NCBI GenBank assembly: GCA_028456385.1
Contig: JALNQF010000258.1
Location: 1 to 58,581 of the forward strand
Direction of reading: 5' to 3'
Origin: Ophiosphaerella korrae
Lineage: Eukaryota > Ascomycota > Dothideomycetes > Pleosporales > Phaeosphaeriaceae
Length of the DNA: 58,581 nucleotides
In this document: positions 48,757 to 58,581 of the stretch, in pieces
Position numbering within the stretch: position 1 is the stretch's first letter
Layout of the letters: the number at the start of each line of letters is the position of its first letter
The notes under the pieces: generated by a model
Seen by the model: the letters and a program-made list of their open reading frames with translations, nothing else
The model's database searches: none
Told to the model about the DNA's origin: nothing
Translations under genes and position numbers: made by a program

Positions 48757-50808
48757 ATGGCGTCTTCCTCGGCCGGCTCGAGCGCCTTCTTCGTCCTGTC
48801 CCTCTTGGCGATATGCGGGCTCGTCGTCCTGCTCCTCCGCTACTATCTCCCGCTGCGCACAACCCCCGCATACGTGACCGTGCCCGTCTTCCTCGCCATC
48901 GCGCTGCCCGCCAGCATCGTTGTGCTGCTCCCCATCGATCTGGCGAGTAGCGCTGGCACGGATACCGAGGGCGCAAGAGGCATCTGGCTTTCGGACACGG
49001 TCGTGTACAAGTCGTGGCGCATAATATACTGGCTTACCTTCGCGCTGACATGGGCTATTCTGCCTATGCTCGGCGAGTACTGCGACAGTGGCTATCGGGA
49101 GCCCAAGGCGCGGGTTATGTATGCGGTTAGAAGTCTGGGAAGGTATTGGGCTATGGTGATTGCGGCGAGCGTGGCTGGGTCGGCGTATTTGATCTGGTGG
49201 AATGGCTTCCATTTGGATACGTTCAAGAGCTTGGTTATGGCGCTGGCGTACACGTGGGGTCTGATATTGGGCATCTATTTGATGGGCCACGGGCTTGTTG
49301 CGTTTCCCAGGAGCTTGTTTAGATATGCGAATGTTAGCGAGAGGCTGAAGAGGATACAGGGTTCGGCGCCAAAGACGCATGAGCGGTTGACCGAGGCGCG
49401 GGAGAAGCTGGACCGGTACGAGCAGCAGGTGGTGCAGCTGACGCAAAGGAAGAATGCGATTGCTCAGGAGTTTCGGGAGTGGATTGATGAGCTGGCAGAT
49501 AAGGGAGGCCTGCTTGAAAGCCGAACAGACGGCGCAAGAGCTGCGGCTGGCACGACGATTCCGCCAGTGGTCACAGAGAGGTATCTGGCCGAGCTTTCGA
49601 GGAAGTTGAAAAGAGCCCGACACGCCAGACTGCGATTCGAAAATGAGTGGGATCACGTCGTGCGCAAGGCTCTCCGAACACAGGCGATTCTCGATTCAAA
49701 AGCCAGCCAGCGCCTGGAGTTCAAAACCCCGCCATACCAATCATCTCACCGACTGCTTAGTCGCGTGACCATCCTCACACCATATACACGCTTCGTCCTG
49801 CATACCCATATCGTCCCGGTCCTCACGTACGCCACCTGGGCTGTAACCGTCCTCGCCTCCACTGCCATTGTATGGTCCGAATGCGTCCGCGAAGCCCAAG
49901 ACTTTGGCGGCCCCAAACTCTCCATCATCGGCTGGACCGTCGTCCACCGCTACCCCTCCGCCCGCAGCCAAATCGGCTTCGGTAGCCAGGTCATGGCCGC
50001 CCTGTGGCTCTGCTACATGTGCATCTGCGCCTTCTACAGTCTGACCGAAGTCAAAATCTGGGGCAACCGCGCGCTCGTCCGCCGCAACACATACCAGGAG
50101 AGCGCCACCTGGTACGGCCTGCAAGTCGCCAAGCTGACTGTGCCCCTCTCCTACAACTTCCTCACCATGACCGACCGCAACATCTGGAAGGAAACCATGT
50201 TCCACACTTTCCTCGGCAAACTCATCGACCTCAGTCCCCTAGGTAAAGGCTTCTCGTCCTTTTTCCCCATCTTCATCCTCGTCCCCGTGTTTGCGACCGC
50301 GTTCGGCTTGTACAGCAAGATCAAGAATATCTGCGGCTTCGGCGACTTCCTTGACGACGAGGAAGATGCGCAGGGCGAGTACGCCGGCACCGGAAGCTGG
50401 CGCGAAGGCCGCGCCCTCATCGACCGCGAGATTCACGCCGCCGGCGCAAACACCGATGCCCTGAGCCTTCTCGCACAACGCCCACCGCCGCCGCCCGCGG
50501 AGCGCTACTCGGACAACGACAACGACAACAACAATAACACGCCCGTGCCCCGCGCCGAACCCAGTTCCCGGCGCACCCGCGTCCCCGAAGAAGAAGAGGA
50601 GAGCGGGTTTTTTGACGCGTTTGCCACGCGCTGGAGGAATACGTTTGAGACGGCCGATTTTACTATCAGCAGGCCCGCCTGGATGGGTGGCGAGGATGTG
50701 GTTGGGGAAGGGGTTGCGAGGAGGGCGCGGGAGAGGGGGGACGAGAGGAGGAGTGGGTTTATGAGTTTGTTTGGAGGACGGGCGGAGGAGGGGCGAGTGA
50801 GGTTGTAG
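48757..50808 (+). CDS. LMBR1-like membrane protein, 683 aa
   Basis: Polytopic membrane protein of the LMBR1/LIMR family (lysosome/vacuole- or plasma-membrane-type proteins with nine predicted helices in relatives). Single exon. Helices are visible near residues 12-28, 38-58, 85-108, 130-150, 160-182, and after a long loop near 355-380, 400-425, 460-480 and 505-530. The loop between (about 200-330) is a charged coiled coil (ERLTEAREKLDRYEQQVVQL). The short conserved segment YNFLTM and the stretch around GKLIDLSPLGKG fit the family. The C-terminal 130 residues are disordered and acidic or Asn/Arg-rich, including DNDNDNNNNT. The Met at 48757 puts the first helix close to the N-terminus, as expected; an in-frame Met at 48685 would add 24 residues. 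Fungal function is not established. Confidence 0.87.
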   Translation: MASSSAGSSAFFVLSLLAICGLVVLLLRYYLPLRTTPAYVTVPVFLAIALPASIVVLLPIDLASSAGTDTEGARGIWLSDTVVYKSWRIIYWLTFALTWAILPMLGEYCDSGYREPKARVMYAVRSLGRYWAMVIAASVAGSAYLIWWNGFHLDTFKSLVMALAYTWGLILGIYLMGHGLVAFPRSLFRYANVSERLKRIQGSAPKTHERLTEAREKLDRYEQQVVQLTQRKNAIAQEFREWIDELADKGGLLESRTDGARAAAGTTIPPVVTERYLAELSRKLKRARHARLRFENEWDHVVRKALRTQAILDSKASQRLEFKTPPYQSSHRLLSRVTILTPYTRFVLHTHIVPVLTYATWAVTVLASTAIVWSECVREAQDFGGPKLSIIGWTVVHRYPSARSQIGFGSQVMAALWLCYMCICAFYSLTEVKIWGNRALVRRNTYQESATWYGLQVAKLTVPLSYNFLTMTDRNIWKETMFHTFLGKLIDLSPLGKGFSSFFPIFILVPVFATAFGLYSKIKNICGFGDFLDDEEDAQGEYAGTGSWREGRALIDREIHAAGANTDALSLLAQRPPPPPAERYSDNDNDNNNNTPVPRAEPSSRRTRVPEEEEESGFFDAFATRWRNTFETADFTISRPAWMGGEDVVGEGVARRARERGDERRSGFMSLFGGRAEEGRVRL

Positions 50809-51705
50809 GTGGGTGAGTGAGTGTGGGGTTTGTCCATTGGGTTTGGTGTTTGGGCTGGGTAATTATTTTATTTTATTTTTTTTTTTGGGATGAGTGCATG
50901 TGTAGTATATTGTTGTAATACATTATTGTAGATCATTTTACATTGTTCTGACGAGGCGTAACTTCTTGATTTTGGGTTTCGGGTCCCTCGAGGTGCGGTC
51001 GAGATACAGCGAACTTTGTATTCTTACCTTGCTTTCCAGCCATGAAAGCCCTTGCGACGAGGTAATGGCTTACTGCTCTTTTAGTTATTTTGTAATTTGC
51101 AGTGTTCCTTTCCTCATTTCCTGTCCGTCGATAGGAACTTTTGCCTCCGTACTTGAGGAAGACATTGTTATTCGGTTCTGCGTGCCTGCGCCTAGCCAGC
51201 TCTTGGTGGTCTAAAAAAGCAGGAAAATACTCTCCTAGTGTGGCTGCTAGGTATAGATAATAGATATAGGATTGCGAGGTATGTACATGGAGGCGTTAAG
51301 ATACTTTACTATGTAGTTTTATGGCCTATGCTTTGAAAAATACTTTGGCTAAGGATAGAGCGCTGTATTGTAGAGATAGGGTACTAAAAAATGTACCTTT
51401 CATTGTATATCTCAAGAAGCGGAAGCTAATTATGTACGCGATAGCCTCTTGATGATTTAGAGAGGTTGTAAGCTTCGGTTAGCCGGGTCTTGATATAATT
51501 GATACAAGGTATCTTCACCCTTGTATCCTCTTAGTAACGTTTTTATAGCATTAACTTGTATTCCAAATCACCTTTGCGGTTTCTAGTTTACTTATGTTAA
51601 ATCGATTTCTATAGTCCTCTACGTCGACACTTGCTCTATCGAATCTTTGTCTATAAATTTAAATTGTAGAATGCCTATATCTCTTATAGCGACATCTGGC
51701 AAACA
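50809..51705. other. Intergenic, no supported gene
   Basis: About 0.9 kb. Contains a T-rich tract near 50862-50886, probably 3' UTR of the LMBR1-like gene, and otherwise moderately A/T-rich unique-looking sequence. Short frames show no domain. Confidence 0.45.
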
Positions 51706-52095
51706 CACCTCTGTCAAATCCATCTCTGTCAAACCCATCTCTGTCATACCCATACTAGTCATACCCATCTCTATCAAACCCATCTTTGCCATACCCATAC
51801 TAGCCATACCCGTATCTATCAAGCCCATCTCTGTCAAACCCATTTTGACTAAACCCATCTCTGCCATACCCACCCCAGTCATACCCATCTCTGTCAAACC
51901 CATCTCGGTCATACCCATCTCTATTAAATCCATCTCTGTCAAATCCATCTTTGCCATACCCATACCTGCCATACCCGTCTCTGTCAAACCCATCTCCGTC
52001 AAAACCATCTCTGTTAAAACCATCTCTATCAAACCCATCTCTATCAAACCCATCTCTATCAAGCCCATCTCTGTCAAACCCATCTGTGCCAAACT
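51706..52095 (-). repeat. 26 x 15-bp minisatellite coding a DRDGF pentapeptide
   Basis: Exactly 390 bp in 26 head-to-tail 15-bp units without any indel; the plus-strand consensus is catctctgtcaaacc. Read with the upstream kinase on the reverse strand, each unit gives a five-residue Asp-Arg-Asp-Gly-Phe/Tyr repeat. Two identical-type variant units (51736-51750 and 51796-51810, both containing catactag) introduce an in-frame TAG, so the open frame ends at 51800. Because 15 is divisible by three, several other frames on both strands also stay open, giving shadow reading frames. Confidence 0.93.
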
Positions 52096-53321
52096 CACCT
52101 GCAGCAAGCAGAGCTCCATACTTTCGGCTACCGAATTCATCTTCATGGCAATGGTAACCGTTACCATTTTTCTGTTTTTTGTCGTGACTCATACCATCTT
52201 GCCCTTTGTTTTTCGGTAGCTGCTTGTCTGGGATGTTTGATTTTATTTTGATACTCGAATACCTGCATATCTGGCAATACAAACCGGGATATCGCGAACA
52301 CGCTTGCCACGACTCCCATGCTGTGCAACGGTTCTTGGCAATTGGTTGGGTCATATTGATGATAATTTCGGGAATCGGGGTTAGGAAGGAAGACTTGCGT
52401 GCGTAGAGCTGCTGGTGTATACTCTCCATAGCTGCCGAAAATCCAAGACTTTCCTCGTAATCAAGGCTCTGCAAACCATTTGATTCGGTGAGGGCGGCAA
52501 ATATTTCTATGAAAACACAGCCCAATGAATATACATCGGAGGACGAATTGCGTGGATTTCCCTGCAGGACTTCTGGTGCTGCAAACCTTGGTGTCAAGCC
52601 ATCGGGAAGACCATACGTCGTGCTGCTTTCAAGCATGCTGGACTCCAAAGCAAGGCCGAAGTCTGTATAATATAATTGAGAGTTGTGAACTAGGATATTA
52701 CTTGTCTTGATATCTTTGTGTCTTATGTTGTTTTGCTTCAGGAAGTCGAGCCCAGCGGCCAAACACCCAAATGCTCGAGTAAGGACTGGGGCCATCACTT
52801 GTTGTAACTGTTCATTCTTCCCATCCGTAGGAAATGCATCCAGATACTTTTCAAGATCGCCACTGTCCGCAGCCGGACTTATGATAAGCGCAAGGCTATT
52901 CTTGGTCGTGTACGTGGCGAATATACGGACTATATGATGATGACTCTCCCCAAGCGACCGAAGAATATTGACCTCATTCTCAAATATCCGTCTCATATGA
53001 TTTTTGTTTCGTTTTTTTTAGGAAGAATACTTTGCGCGCAAACACATTCCCCGTGGTCCGGTCTTTTACTTCTTCTACGACGCTGCATCCACCCCGCCCT
53101 AGTACCCTCACCAGTGTGTACGGCAACTCCGCCTCTTCCACCTCGACATGACTGCTCCCTTCTGTAATGGAGATTGTCTTTGCAGAGCTGTCAGTCATGC
53201 CGGTCTTAGAAAATTTGTGGGTTCGCGGTATTGTCGGCGTAGTTGATAGTAGAGTAGACGAGCACACAAGTACGAAGCAGACAGCCGTTAGCGCTTTAAG
53301 CAGTATATTCCGAGTGCGCAA
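51800..53321 (-). pseudogene. Protein kinase with pentapeptide-repeat tail, apparently frameshifted
   Basis: Eukaryotic Ser/Thr-type kinase. N-lobe in one frame (53031-53321): glycine loop VLGRGGCSVVEEV and Lys-containing FARKVF. C-lobe in another (51800-52996): NEVNIL (alpha-C Glu), HKDIKTSNIL (HRD loop as HKD), TDFGLA (DFG), FAAPEVL (APE), DVYSLGCVF. The frames fail to join at an 8-base T run on the plus strand (53012-53019); seven bases would give a continuous protein with normal spacing from Lys to the alpha-C Glu. A 52-bp GT..GAG intron (52979-53030) could also join the frames, but it would remove most of that spacing, so I disfavour it. After the kinase comes a linker and the DRDGF minisatellite tail. 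The N-terminus is uncertain: Met at 53321 begins a hydrophobic stretch, and Met at 53198 would remove it. Could be a live gene with an assembly error. Confidence 0.68.
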
Positions 53322-55449
53322 GGAGCCGCGGGAAGGCTAGATCTTTTATTGGTACTAGGATGCCCAAAGCAGTATGTAGTGAGTCGACTGAAAGTCAGAT
53401 AAGAGCATAGATGGAGAGTAAGGTTGAAGGAAGTAGGGCCTCGGCCTATCGTACAGCTTTACACGAGCTGAAAGGTGAGCTGCAGGCTGAGTTGCATGCG
53501 TGGCTGGTTGCTTCACCAGGCAATTCGATTGTTCCATTAGGTGAAAATATGAGCAGTCCATATTTGACTCCCAACCAACAATGCTCAATGTAGCTAATCT
53601 CAATTCATTAAGCTTTATTATGTACTCGCGATAAAACAGAATAGCTACCACGTGACCATAATCGTCGCGTCGCATACCAAGGATCGGGCAAAGATTTGAA
53701 TGTATACCGCGAAGCACTACCCAGCCTTCTACAAATAGACGTTGAGGTATAGGATCATCACTTGAACCGGGTTGTTGGCAACTTCTACCTTAGAATTTTC
53801 CAGTGTATTGAGTTCTCGTCTTCAGCCCCTCCAGGGCTCTCCTTCAGATCGGTATAACTAAATACATGGATCTTGTTGATGTGGACGAATCAAACACACG
53901 GCAGAAAAGCCATCAAATGCACAACAGCCTCGCTTGCTGCTCACCGGAAGCGCAAGGCTGAGTCTAGGCGATAATCACTACCATTTCCCCAAGGCTGAAC
54001 CTCAAAAAAAAAAACGTTCAATCATAGGAAGCTCTGTAGGCACCGCCTTGCCTCCGACAAATTACAGAGCTCAAGCTAACAAATTGACTGTAGGATGGTG
54101 TTTCAGCGACAAGCCCGGTTCGAGGCATAATAACGGAACCTTGCAAGGACGCACACCGCCATCACCACTGCTTTCGTGAAGGGGGCTTTACATCTAGTCG
54201 AGACTACTCGTTGTCTTTTGATTTCCTCCAAAATCCTTCTCGCAATTACTATTGCCTTTGTAGTCAGCTATGCTCTGTATTCAGTTACTGTCGATCTTTG
54301 GCATTGTAAGATGCCTAGACTCTACCACGCAATAAAACACCTTCCCTCCGTTCTAGCTACATTAGCAAACCTCACAGGATGAAAATAGTGCTCACCTTTA
54401 AACAGAATCGCCCTTCCTTATACGATAATACCCTTCTAACTTGCTAGTTTTAAAGCGGCAACATTGTTGGGTTCCTCTACTAAGACCCTGCGAATAGTGC
54501 TGTCTAACTCTCGCTCCTTTCGCTTCTTCTCAGTCTTCCTATTAGCCTACATTACCTCCCACGACGTAGTGTATATAGCCAAATCTTCAAACTTCTTATT
54601 AACAAAAGCCAGCCTATATCGTTTAGGGAGATAGCTACGCTTATCTATGTTTAGGATTAACGTCTAAAGTGCTTTCTAGGGAGGAGAGTAATCTACGTTA
54701 TAGTATAACTCGATGAGCGCATAGAACTAGAATTTTTCACACTAAGCACAAGATGGCTTTACATTAGGTATGCTGTGTCTAGAGCCAATCGGACCAAAAT
54801 AATCAGGGTAGCTAGGCAGACATGCATACTTTAGTCAAACTAGATCGCATGCCTTGCAGCATAAGGAACCTACAGTATCACGCCGGCCAACGGCGCTGAG
54901 AGTGTGCATTCGCATTGCCGAAGATATTCCAGTGATTTTCCCCGGTGTTGCCCTGTGTGAGGATATCTATACCTCTTTCGCTAACAGAAGTACTGACTGC
55001 TTCGTCAGCTACGTATACAACTCCGTGAACCTCGTTAACCGTACTAACCGTAAATCCAGTACACCGTGATTGACGGGCGAACTAGACCTAGCCTAACGTG
55101 GACAGGAGACGCGAGCACTGGCTTCCCTAACTCTAGGAATTAGCAAGAATGTCATAGCTGACTGTGTGGAGAGAAGTAATGGAGTTGCGCTTTGACTGAT
55201 GTTAGTAGAACCAGCTAGATGGTAGGCATGATGGGAAATGAGACCTGAGAACTCGGAGCGAGGCTACTTTCAACATCAGAGGTAAGAAGATAAGAAATTA
55301 ATGGATTTGAGAAAATAGGCTATAAAATAGTGATTGAATAATTCTTGGTAGTTCTAAATACTAACCAATGTCTTTTCCCTTCAAGGAATATAGTGCCCGC
55401 TATCAGAAGCATGCTACATCGACAAGAGCCTCTTGACTTGTAGCGGATA
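53322..55449. other. Degenerate intergenic region up to second repeat island
   Basis: About 2.1 kb without a supportable gene. A reverse-strand frame open from about 53,770 to 53,355 has mixed but unrecognised protein-like text (EGWVVLRGIHSNLCPILG). Near 54,420-54,720 reverse-strand text such as RYRLAFVNKKFEDLAIYTT, with interspersed stops, looks like decayed coding sequence of an unidentified protein. G/C content falls and repeat-like sequence starts near 55,450. Confidence 0.4.
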
Positions 55450-55590
55450 TAGAGTATATATTTTATACTCCTCTTTTTTAAATCCTCTACTAATTATCTA
55501 TCTCTCTTAATTAATTTACAGCCTCTATTACTAACATACGAATACGCCCTTACTATAACGTAGTTTACAAGCGAGTAGGTATTATAAGCA

Positions 55591-57215
55591 AGTGGGCACC
55601 CCACTAACTTTGCGCGCCTATCTTGTCTCTAATATACAATAGCTCTACGTAATACCTCTCAATTGCTCTTAAAAGAAGCAGGTATTTAGCTTACTATCTT
55701 AGCTCTTAACTTAAATTAGATAAAGACTAAGAATACTACTAGCTAAACCTTTAATATATTGCAAACTATACTTAATCGCCGACGCGCTAGTGTCTCTACC
55801 TAACACGATTGCTAGCCTAACTTAAAGAAGCTTAGCTAGCTAGAGGAGGAGGAGGTAATAGTCAATTATATTCTTAATCTAGATTCTTGTAGTTTTACTC
55901 TAACTCTAGCTACTATACGTAAGATAGCTAATAAACTACTTACTTAGTATAGAGGTAGCCCTATTAGTATCTACTAGGCGCGTAACTTTATTAAGTATAT
56001 AGATAGTCTTACAACACGTTTTAATTATATATATAATAGGTAGTAAGCTTTATATAAAGATATAGCTACTATAAGTTACTAGTTTAAGCTAGTATAGTAT
56101 ATAAAAGCTATATATAGAATAGCTAAGAAAAATATCTATAACTTTAATAAGGCTAGCTTTATAATAAGTAAGATCTAAACTTAACTTATTATTACTAGGT
56201 TAGAGAAGAGAGGCTAGCTAAAAGCTATTTAGCTAAGTAATTATAAGTAAGTAATATTAATCTAAGTAATTAACGCTACTAGCTAGATAGTCTTACTATT
56301 CCTTATCTTTACTAGTAAATACTATCTTACTACTTAGTATAAAGAAGACTATATCTTATAAGACTAGGCTATTATAATTAGTAAAAATAGCTAGATAATA
56401 GATAAGATAGCTCTTAACTAGCTTAGGTACTTTAATAAGTATATAAAGAACTAAGTAGTTAATATATATTAGCTACTTATACTTAATAGTTATAAGAGCT
56501 ACTATACTCTTAAGTTCTATAAAATTTATAAAGAGAATAATATCTATATACTCTATATACTAGCTTACTTATCTTACTTACTTTAGCTTCTTAATATTAG
56601 CTACTTCTCTTTATTAAAGAAAGTATATAACTATTAAGTTAAAAGCTTAATCTAAAACTATATTAATTATATTACTAAACTTAAATTCTTACTAACTTTC
56701 TATAAAGCCTTTAACTAAGCCTTTATAAGAGTAAATATTTACTTAGCTTTTTAAGCTACTAGCTTTATTCTACTCTAGCTAGAAGTAGTTATTTTAAAAC
56801 TTAATATTTAGCTTTAAATACCTACTCTAGCTACTCTACTAGAAGTTCTTTAGGTACTTTATATACTAGGTAATATATATAAGCTAAAAGCTTAGTTAAT
56901 ACTTATATATAAGTATATACGCTAGTATAAAAGCTTATTACTAGTACTAATTATTAATATAATTAATTAACTTAAAAAAAAGCTTATAAAATAATACTAT
57001 TAGCTAAGTTAATATATAATTAGATTTCTAGTCTTAAGAGAGCTAATAAAATAACTAGTAAGTATAGATTATAAAAGAAGAAGTAGATTTAGATATAAAA
57101 AGTTTTAATAAAAAGATTAAGAGAAAATATACTTACTTAGAAAGAGGCTATATAGTATTAAGATAAAGAGTAATTAAGCTTAAGTTACTAAGCTTACGCG
57201 CACTATAAAAAGTAT
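55591..57215 (+). mobile_element. Fot1/pogo-type (Tc1/mariner superfamily) DNA transposon, RIP-degenerated
   Basis: A terminal-repeat-like sequence agtgggcaccccactaact starts at 55591, resembling Fot1-like ends. The right end is set only approximately, near cttacgcgcac (about 57195). The transposase remnant lies on the forward strand, and its many TAG/TAA stops are explained by CAG/CAA mutation. No intact transposase remains. Confidence 0.75.
55690..57120 (+). pseudogene. Fot1/pogo transposase remnant (HTH + CENP-B-type + DDE)
   Basis: Reading stops as lost Gln codons, the order is an N-terminal helix-turn-helix ending TILNRRRASV (about 55765-55800). A CENP-B/Tc5-type DNA-binding segment starts EEEVIVNYILNLDS (55849-55890), followed by ARNFIKYIDSLTTRFN (about 55978-56025). 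A DDE nuclease region ends LAYLSYLLQLLNISYFSLLK (56566-56625), the usual third-acid neighbourhood. Family membership is clear; individual catalytic residues are partly lost. Confidence 0.75.
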
Positions 57216-57329
57216 AAAGAGACTAGGTATAACTTATATATATATAAATAATATAGTAGATACTACTTTACTACGTTATTAAGTTATATACTTAAATAAG
57301 TATATAAAGTTAGTAAAGTACTTACTTAT

Positions 57330-57720
57330 TATTATAGATATAATAAGAGAAATTATAATAGAACTAATTAGTTTTAACTTAAGTACGAATAAAGTATAAG
57401 ATAAGTAAAGTAATAACTTATAATTAGAATACGTAATATAAGTAATCTATAGATTTACGTAATAAAGTAATAGATTAAGATAATCTATAGAATTATATTA
57501 TAGATTAGGTATAAAATAAAGATATATAGTTAGTAGTAATATATATTATTAAGATAATATTAGTAATCTAATCTATAACTAAAAGTAATAATACTTTAAT
57601 ATTATAAGATATACTCTATTATTTATAGTTTATTACTTAATTATATATAACAAGGGTTTGTTAAATACTTAAGACTTTTGTAAACTCTAGTATAAGTTAG
57701 AGGTAGGGCTAATACACTAA
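57330..57720 (+). repeat. Partial or solo Gypsy-family LTR
   Basis: Starts tattatagatataataagag, matching the LTR starts at 4277, 25976 and 28959, and follows them through the region of AATCTAT dyads (about 57430-57530). The expected 3' end is not recognisable, and the right boundary is approximate. It is either a solo or truncated LTR or the 5' LTR of an element of another subfamily. Confidence 0.6.
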
Positions 57721-58039
57721 AGATTATAATATTATATAGTTATAATCTAAAGTAAAGCTAGTACGCTATATAGGCGTATAAAAGGCTTAATACTTATAAA
57801 GAGAGTAAAGTAAGTTTTATTATCTTTTAGATACTAGTAGTACTATTAAATACTATCTATTATCCCTTTACTATCTCCTATAGCTTATAGTAAGTACTAT
57901 TATCTTCTAGCTACTTCTTAATATAATAATACTTCTTTACTAATAGTCTAGAGATAATAATAATATACTCTTTATAATAAGCTATAATAATAAAAGAAAA
58001 TATATAGTTAATAGTTAAACGAGACCCTATATAGAGTAT

Positions 58040-58581
58040 AAGTAGCGCGTAGCTAGGTTACGCACTAAGTACACTAGTAACAATTAAAGAATATATTTAC
58101 GAAGTAACTACTAGACGTAATAAATTAGCCTAACTACGTATACTCTATACCCTAGAAGATAAGATTATATATCTAGAACAAGAATAAACTACTCTTTACG
58201 CTATAACCCTTAAGAATAACTTTAAAGTTACTATTATTACTTCTTAAAAGTATAATATAGACTTTCTAGTTAATAATATATATATAAAGCGTATACTTTA
58301 CTCTAAAGAGCTTATAGTATATAAAGGTAAATCTCTAAAAAAATACTAAGAGTACTATTACTTATATAAAATAGTATTTTACCTTATACTCTAAGACTTT
58401 AGAGTAAAAAAGGATAAAGTCCTTTAGTCTATATAATACCTTAAGGGAGACCTACGTAAATAATAGTATACATATATTAAGCGTAATCTAAACGTAAATA
58501 AACTTCTTACTTAGGAGTACTTTAAAAAGTACTTACTAAACCTACTCTCTAACTCTATTAACTATAGCCTAGAGGTAGTAA
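58040..58581 (+). mobile_element. gag remnant of an LTR retrotransposon, continues past the window
   Basis: Forward-strand text with stops only at probable former Gln codons. The segment around 58303-58581 (SKELIVYKGKSLKKY, FRVKKDKVL, YLKGDLRK, then a Tyr/Arg-rich part and EYFKKYLLNLL) fits the capsid-like gag of Ty3/Gypsy elements. It is cut off by the window end, so the pol part cannot be judged. Confidence 0.6.

Noticed and set aside
48364..49656. 430-codon reverse-strand frame with Val-Cys repeats
   Set aside because: Antisense to the LMBR1-like gene and through the (AC)17 repeat; Arg/Gln-rich shadow without domain.
51706..52095. CRISPR-like array
   Set aside because: Units are contiguous without spacers and the genome is eukaryotic; it is a minisatellite.
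51619..52219. Long open frames on both strands over the minisatellite
   Set aside because: A repeat unit of 15 bp keeps non-coding frames open; only the kinase frame connects to a recognisable domain.
52979..53030. 52-bp intron joining the two kinase frames
   Set aside because: Acceptor GAG is poor and removal would leave too few residues between the catalytic Lys and the alpha-C Glu; a homopolymer indel fits better.

Overview
The window looks like a chromosome segment of a filamentous ascomycete, most likely a dothideomycete of the Pleosporales type. The evidence is short 46-65 bp spliceosomal introns, typically fungal gene families (Zn2Cys6 regulator, HET domain, PTH11/rhodopsin-type membrane protein, T5orf172/mug113 domain), and A/T-rich blocks that look saturated by repeat-induced point mutation (RIP). 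The species assignment is inference.

Layout. Positions 1 to about 30,540 are a gene-free A/T-rich island of degenerate transposons. By eye CpA and TpG are almost absent, and conserved codons have become stop codons. The island holds nested chromodomain-type Ty3/Gypsy LTR elements. A forward element (4277-11244, TSD TAATT) sits inside a reverse element (2387-16415, TSD TGTAT/CGTAT). A second reverse element (17584-24574, TSD CTACT) sits inside the integrase part of a 5'-truncated forward element. Two more 5'-truncated forward elements follow, up to 29910. From about 55,450 to the end a second RIP-affected block holds a Fot1/pogo-like DNA transposon, a partial Gypsy LTR and a retrotransposon gag remnant.

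Positions 30,560-55,440 are a normal-composition gene segment. Beside the left island lie a Zn2Cys6 regulator, a versiconal-reductase-like aldo/keto reductase and an HSL-type alpha/beta hydrolase. Together they could be a small inducible metabolic or detoxification module. Next come a decayed HET-domain gene running into a T5orf172-domain gene, a gene-poor spacer, a rhodopsin-domain membrane protein and a convergent LAT-type amino-acid transporter. Conserved housekeeping genes follow: the PP2A scaffold subunit with eight exons, a dithiol glutaredoxin, and an LMBR1-like membrane protein divergent from the glutaredoxin. Last is a protein-kinase gene whose C-terminal tail is a 26 x 15 bp minisatellite and which appears frameshifted at an 8-base homopolymer. 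The stretch from 53,322 to 55,440 is degenerate, with no supportable gene.

Splice models were derived by hand: phases were checked, and protein conservation at the junctions was judged from knowledge of the families. No database search or computation was run.
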